Part shown: positions 1-7,649 of the stretch, piece after piece
Position numbering within the stretch: position 1 is the first letter of the stretch
Layout of the letters: every line of letters starts with the position of its first letter
Assembly (NCBI GenBank): GCA_031553685.1
Contig: JAVBLE010000008.1
Span: 1 to 23,624 of the forward strand
Length of the DNA stretch: 23,624 bases
Direction of reading: 5' to 3'
Source of the DNA: JAFGVL01 sp031553685
Lineage (GTDB): Bacteria > Bacteroidota > Bacteroidia > Bacteroidales > Paludibacteraceae
Notes under the pieces: generated by a model
Seen by the model: the letters and a program-made list of their open reading frames with translations, nothing else
Databases searched by the model: none
What the model was told of the DNA's origin: nothing
Program-made: the position numbers and the translations under genes

Positions 1-1
1 A

Positions 2-103
2 GTACAGCAAAAGATATTGGAAAAGAATGCTCCTATTGCCGCTTGGAAAGAAATTTTAGCCGAGTTTATTATTTTATTTGAGAAAAGATGGTACATTAGC
101 TGA
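2..103 (+). CDS. C-terminal fragment of a probable IS256-family (mutator-type) transposase
   Basis: An open frame enters from the window edge and ends at TGA 101-103, giving 33 residues ending in ILFEKRWYIS. The pattern of a Trp followed by a hydrophobic helix and an F-x-x-R end (AAWKEILAEF then IILFEKRW) resembles the C-terminus of IS256-family transposases, and the sequence just downstream looks like the end of such an element. The family call is inference from a short tail and its context; no catalytic residue is in view. It could also be the end of an unrelated gene. Confidence 0.4.
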   Translation, partial: VQQKILEKNAPIAAWKEILAEFIILFEKRWYIS

Positions 104-114
104 TACTTTCCCCG

Positions 115-139
115 TTGACACAGTTTAATGAACAGACCC
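115..139. repeat. Putative right terminal inverted repeat of the IS256-like element
   Basis: The 25 bases starting TTGACACAGTTTAATG and ending ACAGACCC lie 11 bp after the stop codon of the transposase-like fragment. Short, transposase-adjacent ends with a GACACA core and a terminal ACCC/GGGT are common in IS256-type elements. The matching left end is outside the window, so the boundary and any target duplication cannot be verified here. Confidence 0.4.
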
Positions 140-279
140 AATTTGATTTATTAACTCCAAAAAACAAATGTTATGTCAAAAAGGAATTTTTCCACAAGGA
201 GTAGTCGAGGTATAATGACCATTCGTCCCTACAATAACAAACAAATATTTACTTACCAACCTTTTAATTTTTAATTATT

Positions 280-1614
280 ATGACAAAAAGAAATTTATTT
301 AAGTTTAGTTTGCTTATTACCTTAGGTTTAGCTACCACACTGTTTACGGCTTGTAAGGACAAAGATGACGACACGCCAGCACAGGATAATCCAACGGATA
401 ATCCGGACAACCCTCAGACTGGTTCAATCGTTGGTACATGGAAGTATGTGAGATCTTACGCTGTAATGAACGGGCAAACAATGAATACCACTATTCCGGG
501 ACAACAGCAGGAAATGGTGTTCTATGCCGACGGAAAATTAAGTTCGACATTAGACGGTGATGGAACTTATACTACACAGGGTTCTGCGCTTTCGGTTGTT
601 ACCACCAAAGATGGTGTTACAAAAACTGTTGCGGCAGGCAAAACGGTTGTCCAAAATGGCACACCGGTTTTGATAAAATCTCAAACATATAGCATAACCG
701 GCGATTCGTTGAAGATAAGTTTAGATACCGAATATACTGTCGGCGGTGTAAAGGGTTCGACCATAGCGACAGGTGTTTATGCCAAAAAAAGTAATAATAA
801 TCCAACTACTATTGCCGTAACCGGTATTAGTTTGAATAAAACTACACTTTCACTTGCAGTTGGTGGAAACGAAATTCTTACATCTACAGTACTGCCGACT
901 AACGCTACTAATAAAACGGTTACATGGACAAGTAGCAATAATTCTATAGCCTCAGTTGCTAATGGAAAAATAACAGCCGTAGCGGCAGGCACGGCAACTA
1001 TTACAGCCAAAGCAGGCGACAAAACGGCTACTTGTATGGTAACTGTAGCACCTGTAACTGTTGATCCTGCAACAATAACCATTGGTTCTACAAAACAGTA
1101 TGCAGCAGTTATCGATGGTAAGCAATATCAAATGAAAGCAGAGGGAGGTTTTAATGATATTTATAATGGAACTGGTACTTATGGAAATAATAACAAGTAT
1201 GAAAATGGTTATGTTTTTGTAAATATTACATCGTACATTTGGGAAGATATAAGTTTTTCAATGAATGATCCAGAATATTTTACTATCTCAAAAGGTGCAT
1301 TGAAAATTCCTTATGGTCATGTTTTAAATAATAATGACATAGCGGGTTTTGTATCAAAAGGCACTTATAATTATTCTAAAGACCTTTTAAATGGTGTCGA
1401 AATTACCTGGTATGATAATGATAGAAAAGAATGGTCTACTAGTAAGGGAACAGGAGTTCAAACAGGCAGTTCTTTTGAAATTACTGATGTCACAAATTCA
1501 TCATACGAAGACGGATATAAAGTTCGTATATTATTTACATGTACTTTATATGATGGAAATGGTAATTCTAAAAAAGTAACAAATGGTGTATATGTTGGAA
1601 TCTTTAGAGCATAA
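280..1614 (+). CDS. Surface lipoprotein with lipocalin-like and BIG2 (bacterial Ig-like) domains
   Basis: 444 residues. An N-terminal lipoprotein signal peptide ends in LFTAC, making Cys25 the lipidated residue. The next residues KDKDDD are charged and acidic, similar to the lipoprotein export signals that send Bacteroidota lipoproteins to the outside of the outer membrane. Residues about 48-170 (GTWKYVRSY, FYADGK, GTYTTQGS, then YAKK) match the layout of small lipocalin-like domains. Residues about 178-256 are a BIG2 domain (VTGISLNKTTLSL, TWTSSN, ATITAKAGDK). The C-terminal ~185 residues are an unassigned, probably beta-rich region. There is no sorting-like tail like those of the neighbouring secreted proteins, consistent with lipid anchoring. 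Substrate or ligand is unknown. The gene stands alone, followed by a hairpin at 1671-1707. Confidence 0.85.
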   Translation: MTKRNLFKFSLLITLGLATTLFTACKDKDDDTPAQDNPTDNPDNPQTGSIVGTWKYVRSYAVMNGQTMNTTIPGQQQEMVFYADGKLSSTLDGDGTYTTQGSALSVVTTKDGVTKTVAAGKTVVQNGTPVLIKSQTYSITGDSLKISLDTEYTVGGVKGSTIATGVYAKKSNNNPTTIAVTGISLNKTTLSLAVGGNEILTSTVLPTNATNKTVTWTSSNNSIASVANGKITAVAAGTATITAKAGDKTATCMVTVAPVTVDPATITIGSTKQYAAVIDGKQYQMKAEGGFNDIYNGTGTYGNNNKYENGYVFVNITSYIWEDISFSMNDPEYFTISKGALKIPYGHVLNNNDIAGFVSKGTYNYSKDLLNGVEITWYDNDRKEWSTSKGTGVQTGSSFEITDVTNSSYEDGYKVRILFTCTLYDGNGNSKKVTNGVYVGIFRA

Positions 1615-1670
1615 TTGACATTTCCGATAGAGGTTGTCCCAAAAATTTCTGTCGCGAGGGATTTCTTATT

Positions 1671-1707
1671 TTAAACATTCCAAGTCTGTGAGACTTGGAG
1701 TGTTTAA
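1671..1707. terminator. Hairpin repeat between the lipoprotein and the first sorting-tail protein
   Basis: Arms 1671-1687 and 1691-1707 pair over 17 bp with one G-T wobble around a GTG loop. The core CCAAGTCT-GTG-AGACTTGG is identical to the hairpin at 7650-7692. It lies 57 bp after the lipoprotein stop and 45 bp before the next start. No strong T-run follows (TAAACAAGATAAAA), so terminator function is plausible but not certain. Confidence 0.5.
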
Positions 1708-1752
1708 ACAAGATAAAAATAACTTTATAGTTTAATACAAATCAATCAAACA

Positions 1753-3579
1753 ATGAAAAAACTAAAACTTTTTACAGCAGCATTCTTGTTATTTATGGCG
1801 GCGGGCGTGGGCGCGCAAGTTGATTCTAATGTTACGCTAACGCACGGAAGCGGTAGCAAAGTAAACGAAACCGTTAGCATTGGTGACAAAAATTTCACCA
1901 CTTGTCTTGGCTGGGGTGGTGCCGGAAATGCCAGTACCAGCAACAATACTCGATTTGCCGTTACCGGACCCTGTACCATTACTGTGTATGCCAATGGCGC
2001 AAATAGTGCAACGAGTACAGCAAACGATTTTACGCTAACCGTGCAAGGTGTCGCCACACCAAATACAGCCGTTGGACTTGGCGTGAAATCTATCTCTAAA
2101 ACGCTTTCTCCCGTTACTTGGAATTACACAGGCGGAAGCGCAACTTTGGTTTTATTCTCCGGTAAAGCATGCAGAGTATATGGCATTTATGTGGATTACG
2201 GACCGGCAAAGTCGAACAATGCCAATTTATCGGCAATAAACACAAATGGATTAAATGGCGCAAGTCTCACTCCTTCATTCAGCCCATCTGTTACTGAATA
2301 TGCTGCAGCTGTGCCGTATAACTACAACAGTGGCTGTTTAATGGGTACAAAAGCTGATACAAAAGCAACGATTGACGAAAGCAAGGCTTGTAATTCTAAT
2401 TTGCAAGTAGGCGCAAACACTCTTTCTATCACTGTTACTGCTGAAGATGGTGTAACAAAGAAGACTTATACTGTGGTGGTAACGCGTGAGGCAGCTATGC
2501 TTTCTAACAATGCCAACCTTTCTAAAATGACAGACTTTCGTCTTACTCCTGCGTTTAGTCCTGATATTACCAACTATACTGCAACACTGCCGTATTATAA
2601 TACAGAGTATTGTCTTGATGGATCTCGTGCAGATACTAACGCCACGATTGATTTTACAAATGCGGGCTGTAAAGCTTTGTCGGTAGGACAAAATACCCTT
2701 TCGCTTACCGTTACTGCCGAAGATGGTGTAACAAAGAAGACTTATACTGTAGTAGTAACGCGCGAGGCAGACACAGGTTGTCAGCCAAAGCAAACAAATA
2801 TTGTGGATTCTGTCTGCTTGGGAAGGCCTTATGGGCGTAATGGATTTAATCTGCCAGTACAAAATACGATAGGAACATTTACAAATTACTTACCTTTAGT
2901 ATCATCACAAGGTTGCGATAGTATCGTTACTCTTAATTTGATAGTGAATCCAACTAAACGCATAACCTTCAGTGATGCTATTTACCAAGGACAAACTTAT
3001 TTCAGGCATGGATTTATTCTACCCGCACAAAATACGGTGGGTACTTTTACGCATTATTTGAATTTGATAACAACTTGGGGGTGTGATAGTATTATAGCAC
3101 TTAACTTAACCGTAAATCCAAAAATCTTAGATGACAACACAAGTGTTGAACCACATCAAAATACAGCTACAATAACTTGGCAACAAGTACCCGATGCTGG
3201 CGGTTATGTATTAAAAATATATAGTGATGCAAGCCGTTCGACGGTAATTTGTACAGTATATTTCGATGCAAACGGTATTGTAACAAACATAACCAGAGCT
3301 GCACAAATTTACCAATACACTATAACAGATCTAATAAGTAATACTGATTATTATTATGATTTAACAGCAAAAATAACAAGCGGTGAGGTTTTGGACAAAA
3401 CGCTCGGCTCATTCACTACGCTTGGCGCTACTACGGGAATAAATAATACTACTACTGCCGAAAAAACCATTACAGGCTACTACAACATTATGGGCATGAA
3501 ATTAAAACACGAACCTCAAAGCGGATCGTATATTATACAATATAACGATGGCAGTGCTGAGAAACGGATGAGGAAATAG
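1753..3579 (+). CDS. Secreted multidomain adhesin-like protein: cadherin-like repeats, GCDS repeats, fibronectin-like domain, T9SS-like tail
   Basis: 608 residues, signal peptide MKKLKLFTAAFLLFMAAGVG cleaved near AQ. Residues about 23-152 form an unassigned domain. Two cadherin-like beta-sandwich repeats (about 154-247 and 250-340) each begin SNNANLS and end TVTAEDGVTKKTYTVVVTRE. Two ~55-residue repeats (about 345-455) share an NGF/HGF motif and end GCDSIV/GCDSII then LNL. A fibronectin III-like module (about 460-560) precedes a short tail, GYYNIMGMKLKHEPQSGSY to EKRMRK, that resembles a type IX secretion (Por) sorting domain but lacks the longer N-terminal strands. Known family behaviour suggests outer-membrane export and cell-surface attachment; ligand unknown. 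The gene shares signal peptide and tail with those at 3637 and 6035. Confidence 0.8.
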   Translation: MKKLKLFTAAFLLFMAAGVGAQVDSNVTLTHGSGSKVNETVSIGDKNFTTCLGWGGAGNASTSNNTRFAVTGPCTITVYANGANSATSTANDFTLTVQGVATPNTAVGLGVKSISKTLSPVTWNYTGGSATLVLFSGKACRVYGIYVDYGPAKSNNANLSAINTNGLNGASLTPSFSPSVTEYAAAVPYNYNSGCLMGTKADTKATIDESKACNSNLQVGANTLSITVTAEDGVTKKTYTVVVTREAAMLSNNANLSKMTDFRLTPAFSPDITNYTATLPYYNTEYCLDGSRADTNATIDFTNAGCKALSVGQNTLSLTVTAEDGVTKKTYTVVVTREADTGCQPKQTNIVDSVCLGRPYGRNGFNLPVQNTIGTFTNYLPLVSSQGCDSIVTLNLIVNPTKRITFSDAIYQGQTYFRHGFILPAQNTVGTFTHYLNLITTWGCDSIIALNLTVNPKILDDNTSVEPHQNTATITWQQVPDAGGYVLKIYSDASRSTVICTVYFDANGIVTNITRAAQIYQYTITDLISNTDYYYDLTAKITSGEVLDKTLGSFTTLGATTGINNTTTAEKTITGYYNIMGMKLKHEPQSGSYIIQYNDGSAEKRMRK

Positions 3580-3636
3580 TGCTATCTCATGTTTTATATG
3601 AAATAAATATCTTTAACAATTTTTTAATCAAAAACA

Positions 3637-4971
3637 ATGAAAAAACTAAAATTTTTAGCAACAGGATTGCTATTGACAGCTGTAAGTTTAAATGTTCAAT
3701 CACAATTTACTAAAGTTACTAATGGTGTTGTGTATTTAATTGATTATTCGAACGAGACTGCCAAAGTGCTGGGATTTGACACGCATAACTGCCCTAACGA
3801 TCCATTTAATCCTTGTTTATTTCGAGTTGAAGAAAATGCTTGTGATTATCTTTGTTATAAGGTAACAAGTATTGATGACGACTATGGGTCTAATTGGAAT
3901 GTGAATGCTGTAGAAGTTTCAATTCCTAACACAATAACCTATATAGGGAAATTTGCTTTTTCATACTCGAACATTCGGCTTTTTCGCCAAGGAGAAATGA
4001 AAAATTTGGTAATTGGTGATTCTGCCTTTTATCAGGGAGCTAGTTTTGTTTTTGGTGGTAGTATTCCTTATGGAACAATAAGCATTGGAGTGGGCGCATT
4101 TGCAAATAATTACAGGTTTGATGGTTATATTCCTGAGACTGTAACACATATTGGAGATTATGCTTTTGCAAACACTTCTTCTTTTTTCTATGTATCCCCC
4201 GAAAATCCGGCTTATAGTTCAAATGATAATGTATTATACGATAAACAAATGACGACTTTAATACAATGTCCTACTAAAAAAACAGGGGTCTGTACTATAC
4301 CCGAATCGGTAATAAAAATTAAAGAAAAATCTTTTTCCGGATGCACAGGATTAACCACAATAATAAACCTCAACCCTGTCCCTGTTGTTATTCATGCAAA
4401 TGTTTTCGAAGCTGTAAACAAATCAAAATATATTCTTTATGTTCCTTTTGGAAGTAAAACAGCTTATAAAAATGCGAATGTGTGGAAAGAGTTTAATATT
4501 ATAGAACTCCCCCTTCTAACAGAAATAACCAAAACACCTACCATCAATGGTGCAACCATCGAATGGCAACCCTACGAAAACGCTACCGGCTACCGCCTGA
4601 TTATCTATGCCGATGCGGTACATACCCAGAAACTTCATATTTACGAGTTCAATGCAGCCGGGCAGTTGGTAAAAGAAACAAACCTGCGCGCTGCAAGCAC
4701 AAGCTTTAGCTATACGGTAACAGGGTTAAATAGCGGTACCGGATATTTCTATGCACTCGAAACACTGGGTGTTAATAGCGTGGTATTGGAAAGCCAGTCG
4801 GGCAGTTTTACTACGCTGGGTAGTGCTACCGGAATACATACTGCTACTGCCGAGAAAACCATTACAGGCTACTACAACATTATGGGCGCGAAATTAAAAC
4901 ACGAACCTCAAAGCGGATCGTATATCGTATTGTACAACGATGGCAGCACCGAAAAACGAATGAGGAAATAG
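3637..4971 (+). CDS. Secreted BspA-like leucine-rich repeat protein with fibronectin-like domain and T9SS-like tail
   Basis: 444 residues, signal peptide starting MKKLKFLATGLLLTAVSLNV. Residues about 85-290 contain BspA/TpLRR-type (LRR_5) repeats: VSIPNTITYIGKFAFSYS, GDSAFYQGA, VTHIGDYAFANTS, IPESVIKIKEKSFSGCTGL, and the usual closing YVPFGSKTAYKNANVWKEF. A fibronectin-like module follows (about 295-395), then the tail GYYNIMGAKLKHEPQSGSY to EKRMRK. BspA-type repeats are often surface-exposed and mediate binding; the target here is unknown. The last ~155 residues are almost the same as those of the gene at 6035, pointing to duplication or gene conversion of this module. It starts 57 bp after the preceding gene, so the two may be co-transcribed. 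Confidence 0.82.
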   Translation: MKKLKFLATGLLLTAVSLNVQSQFTKVTNGVVYLIDYSNETAKVLGFDTHNCPNDPFNPCLFRVEENACDYLCYKVTSIDDDYGSNWNVNAVEVSIPNTITYIGKFAFSYSNIRLFRQGEMKNLVIGDSAFYQGASFVFGGSIPYGTISIGVGAFANNYRFDGYIPETVTHIGDYAFANTSSFFYVSPENPAYSSNDNVLYDKQMTTLIQCPTKKTGVCTIPESVIKIKEKSFSGCTGLTTIINLNPVPVVIHANVFEAVNKSKYILYVPFGSKTAYKNANVWKEFNIIELPLLTEITKTPTINGATIEWQPYENATGYRLIIYADAVHTQKLHIYEFNAAGQLVKETNLRAASTSFSYTVTGLNSGTGYFYALETLGVNSVVLESQSGSFTTLGSATGIHTATAEKTITGYYNIMGAKLKHEPQSGSYIVLYNDGSTEKRMRK

Positions 4972-4992
4972 GGAATAAATATTTCTCTTAGG

Positions 4993-5074
4993 GATTGCTT
5001 CAGGTTCGTGCCTCGCCCTCGCAATGACGCTTCGGTTGACCATCGTCATTGCGAGGAGGTACGACGAAGCAATC
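4993..5074. repeat. Palindromic REP-like repeat downstream of the LRR gene
   Basis: Two nested inverted arms: outer GATTGCTTC 4993-5001 with GAAGCAATC 5066-5074, inner CCTCGCAATGACG 5017-5029 with CGTCATTGCGAGG 5044-5056. The CGTCATTGCGAGG ... GAAGCAATC wording is a widely scattered bacterial intergenic repeat type. It lies 21 bp past the stop codon of the LRR gene and could form a strong RNA hairpin. Confidence 0.8.
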
Positions 5075-5185
5075 TCTGACTAATAAAATTTATGTTTACA
5101 AAATATAAGTACCAGACTGAAATTAGTTTATATTATCCAGAATGTATATTATTATTGATAATCAGTAATTTGCAGTTAGAAATAA

Positions 5186-5194
5186 TTAAAACTA
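5186..5194. repeat. Left 9-bp target-site duplication TTAAAACTA
   Basis: Identical to 5954-5962 on the other side of the 759-bp element. The right copy begins immediately after the element end GTACTAAG, the same junction seen in the second element. Confidence 0.65.
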
Positions 5195-5198
5195 TTTA

Positions 5199-5317
5199 GT
5201 ACATGACAAAAAATGAATTTTATTGTATGAAAAGCTCTAAACCAAAGGTCAGCGAGGCTAAAGAGTTGACCTTTGGTTTAAAACTTTTCAAAGCAAAATT
5301 TTTATTTTGTCATGTAC
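5199..5317. repeat. Nested palindromic unit inside the 759-bp element
   Basis: GTACATGAC (5199-5207) faces GTCATGTAC (5309-5317), and the centre carries a perfect 14-bp stem, TAAACCAAAGGTCA 5238-5251 with TGACCTTTGGTTTA 5267-5280, around a 15-base loop. The whole ~120 bp can fold back on itself, as expected for a short MITE. The 9 bp after this internal right end (GAATTTTAA, 5322-5330) do not match those before the left end, so it is not an independent simple insertion. Confidence 0.7.
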
Positions 5318-5369
5318 TCAGGAATTTTAATCTGAATTTTAAATTATTTCTGTCTTTTCGTCTTCGTGA

Positions 5370-5441
5370 CTTCGTGTTTATTTTTCGCGCAAGCGCCTTT
5401 ATTAATTAACACGAAGACAAGAAGGCATGAAGACACGAAGA
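5370..5441. repeat. CGAAGACACGAAG-type inverted and direct repeat
   Basis: CTTCGTGTT (5370-5378) is inverted relative to AACACGAAG (5408-5416), and GAAGACACGAAG follows at 5430-5441. This short-period motif is a dispersed non-coding repeat type in Bacteroidota. Here it lies within the 759-bp element. Confidence 0.55.
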
Positions 5442-5530
5442 TTAATTACATTTATTTTTTAAAACTCCAACAGATACTAAACCCTTCTCATACAACTATA
5501 TTGGCAGCAGTTAGACCAGTTGCCTTCACA

Positions 5531-5795
5531 CTGTCAGATAGCATTTTTCAAAACATGAGTATGATTTTCTGACACAAAAGATAGTACTTCTCAACTTTTG
5601 AGAGTTGCTTTCTGACACAAAAGATGCCATTTCTCAAAAGTTGAGCATCATTTCTGACACGAAAGATAGCATTTCTCAAAAGTTGAGTGGTGATTCTGAC
5701 ATGAAAGAAAGCATTTCTCAAAAGTTGAGGTGTGTTTCTGACGCGAAAGATGACAACGCTCAAAAGTTGAGAAATGCTTTCTTTCGTGTCAGATT
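5531..5795. repeat. 42-bp tandem repeat array ending in an inverted unit
   Basis: The unit is roughly CTGACACGAAAGATAGCATT followed by TCTCAAAAGTTGAG and a few variable bases. CTGAC starts occur at 5569, 5612, 5654, 5696 and 5738 (spacing 43, 42, 42, 42), with a degenerate unit before (from 5531). At 5771-5793 the unit appears inverted: its reverse complement matches 5695-5717 at 22 of 23 positions. Each unit holds a small palindrome, CTCAA-AAG-TTGAG. Because 42 is a multiple of 3, both strands stay open (14-residue SDTKDSISQKL-like repeats), but the plus-strand frame has only a TTG start and I see no coding signal. Confidence 0.85.
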
Positions 5796-5953
5796 ATAAT
5801 TCTCAAAAATTGAGAAGCCACTTCTTATGTAAAAGATGATAACATTCGAGATTTCGGTATTACAATCTGTTGAGACAGAAAGCAACACTTTATTGTTAAA
5901 CATGAACAGAAAGCAGCTGGGACGCGCCCAAATATTTTTTGTCATGTACTAAG

Positions 5954-5962
5954 TTAAAACTA
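5954..5962. repeat. Right 9-bp target-site duplication TTAAAACTA
   Basis: Second copy of the direct repeat bounding the 759-bp element; see 5186-5194. Removing the element and one copy restores a continuous AT-rich leader upstream of the gene at 6035. Confidence 0.65.
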
Positions 5963-6034
5963 TTTAATGTTCTGTACTTATCATCAATTACTTTTAAATA
6001 CAATAAAAAAAACAACCAATTTAAATTTATAATA

Positions 6035-7642
6035 ATGAAAAAACTAAAACTTTTTACAGTAACATTTGTGCTATTTTTAGCAACAGGAATGTATGGACAA
6101 ACATTAGAGAATGGTATTTATTACTTTCTTTCAGGAACGGATGCTACTGTAGCATCTAATCCGTCAGGATATAGTGGTGATATTGTTATTCCAAATACAG
6201 TTACAATTAGTGGAATTACTTATAATGTAACAAGTATTGCAAATAATGCTTTTCGTGATTGCACAGGACTTACATCAATTAATATCCCTAAAAAAATGAT
6301 TTCGATACCATCCACATCATTCAATGGTTGTACTAATCTCACTACATTAAATTACAATGCAGAAAATTGTGCAACCATATCAAGCAGTATTGCTTGGGGA
6401 AGCCTTACAACAGTAATTATTGGTGAAAATGTGAAACACCTGCCAAATGGTGCATTTAAAAATAGAGACAATCTTACCACAGTATATTTTAATGCCGATA
6501 GTTGTGCTACACTGTCGAATTCTGGTGAAAGTTGGACAAAAGTAACAACTGTTATCATTGGCGAAAATGTAAAGGTAATACCTATGCATATCTTTAGAGG
6601 GTGTACAAAACTCAATTCTATTATTATTCCTAACGGCGTAACAAAGATTGGCGATGCTGCATTTAGATCTTGTTCTTTAACTTCTCTTACTATTCCTTCA
6701 TCAGTAGATACAATTGGAAGCAATGGTGTTTTTATGGATAATAAACTCACTTTCATTTCTATTCCTAATTCAGTGAAACATATAGGTGCAGACGCGTTTG
6801 ATAACTGCCCTCTAAAAAAATTAGTATTTGAATGTGGTGAAAAACCTTTGTCGATCGAAAGCGGTAATCCATTTAATAATTGTCCCTTAGATACGGTTTT
6901 TGTTGGTAGAGATATAAGTAGTAGTACAGGTTGGGCTATTAGCATCGATTTAAGTTTGAATAAATCGCTAACTTTTGGTGAATGCATTACTTACATAGGA
7001 GATATTGCATTTAATTATTTGAATACTAGCAAAATAACTTGCCTGAGCACTACTCCTCCACAATTGAATGAGAATCCTTTTCGCAATATGATAGAAATTC
7101 AAGCTATTGTAGTACCATTCGGATCAGGAAAATTATATCGTACAGCTCCTATTTGGGAAGATTTTAATATTGTAGAACTTCCTCCATTAACAGAAGTAAC
7201 CGAAACCCCTACCACCGATGGGCTAACCGTAGAATGGCAACCCTACGAGTACGCTACCGGCTATCGGCTAATCATCTACTCTGATGTAGCGCATACTGAT
7301 ACTCTTCATATTTATGAGTTCAATGCAGCTGGGCAGTTGGTAAAAGAAACAAACCTGCGCGCGGCAAGCCCAAGCTTTAGCTATACAGTAACAGGGTTGA
7401 ATAGCGGTACCGGATATTTCTATGCACTCGAAACACTGGGTGTTAATAGCGTGGTATTGGAAAGCCAGTCGGGCAGTTTCACTACGCTGGGTAGTGCTAC
7501 CGGAATATATACTACTACTTCCGAGAAAACCATTACAGGCTACTACAATATTATGGGCATGAAATTAAAACACGAACCTCAAAGCGGATCGTATATCGTA
7601 TTGTACAACGATGGCAGCACCGAAAAACGAATGAAGAGATAA
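6035..7642 (+). CDS. Secreted BspA-like leucine-rich repeat protein with fibronectin-like domain and T9SS-like tail
   Basis: 535 residues. The ATG at 6035 is chosen over an in-frame ATG at 5939 because it begins a signal peptide (MKKLKLFTVTFVLFLATGMY) nearly identical to that of the gene at 1753, and because 5939 lies inside the mobile element end. LRR_5 repeats occupy about residues 40-355 (FRDCTGLTSINIPKK, LTIPSSVDTIGSNGVF, SIPNSVKHIGADAFDNCPL), closing with VVPFGSGKLYRTAPIWEDF. A fibronectin-like module (about 385-490) and the tail GYYNIMGMKLKHEPQSGSY to EKRMKR follow. The probable role is a cell-surface or secreted binding protein. The last ~155 residues nearly duplicate those of the gene at 3637. 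The 759-bp element ends 81 bp upstream of the start, so its promoter region may be altered. Confidence 0.82.
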   Translation: MKKLKLFTVTFVLFLATGMYGQTLENGIYYFLSGTDATVASNPSGYSGDIVIPNTVTISGITYNVTSIANNAFRDCTGLTSINIPKKMISIPSTSFNGCTNLTTLNYNAENCATISSSIAWGSLTTVIIGENVKHLPNGAFKNRDNLTTVYFNADSCATLSNSGESWTKVTTVIIGENVKVIPMHIFRGCTKLNSIIIPNGVTKIGDAAFRSCSLTSLTIPSSVDTIGSNGVFMDNKLTFISIPNSVKHIGADAFDNCPLKKLVFECGEKPLSIESGNPFNNCPLDTVFVGRDISSSTGWAISIDLSLNKSLTFGECITYIGDIAFNYLNTSKITCLSTTPPQLNENPFRNMIEIQAIVVPFGSGKLYRTAPIWEDFNIVELPPLTEVTETPTTDGLTVEWQPYEYATGYRLIIYSDVAHTDTLHIYEFNAAGQLVKETNLRAASPSFSYTVTGLNSGTGYFYALETLGVNSVVLESQSGSFTTLGSATGIYTTTSEKTITGYYNIMGMKLKHEPQSGSYIVLYNDGSTEKRMKR

Positions 7643-7649
7643 GTATCTT

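Larger units (their letters stand above)
5195..5953. mobile_element. 759-bp non-autonomous (MITE-like) element with 9-bp target duplication
   Basis: Left end TTTAGTACATGACAAAAAAT (5195-5214) and right end, read inward on the minus strand, CTTAGTACATGACAAAAAAT (5934-5953) match at 19 of 20 positions. The element is flanked by TTAAAACTA at 5186-5194 and 5954-5962, a perfect 9-bp direct repeat (13 bp if the following TTTA is counted, which on the left belongs to the element end). It contains no transposase-like frame. It holds a palindromic segment with a third copy of the end sequence (5309-5317), a CTTCGTGTT inverted repeat, a 42-bp tandem array, and GGGACGCGCCC near the right end. Movement by a transposase encoded elsewhere is inference. 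Confidence 0.7.

Noticed and set aside
211..216. TATAAT resembling a sigma-70 -10 box upstream of the lipoprotein
   Set aside because: Bacteroidota primary sigma factors use TAnnTTTG; no suitable -33 box is present.
5186..5330. The L-to-internal-R foldback as an independent insertion
   Set aside because: The 9 bases outside its two ends (TTAAAACTA and GAATTTTAA) do not match, whereas the outer pair of ends is flanked by perfect repeats.
5569..5795. Possible CRISPR array
   Set aside because: About 37 of 42 bases are conserved per unit, leaving no unique spacers; the last unit is inverted and no cas genes are nearby.
5605..5799. Open frame with 14-residue SDTKDSISQKL-like repeats
   Set aside because: It begins only at TTG, lies wholly in the 42-bp tandem array, and stays open because 42 is divisible by 3; the opposite strand is open for the same reason.
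5939..6034. Upstream ATG extending the second LRR protein by 32 residues
   Set aside because: It lies in the mobile element end and would bury the signal peptide.
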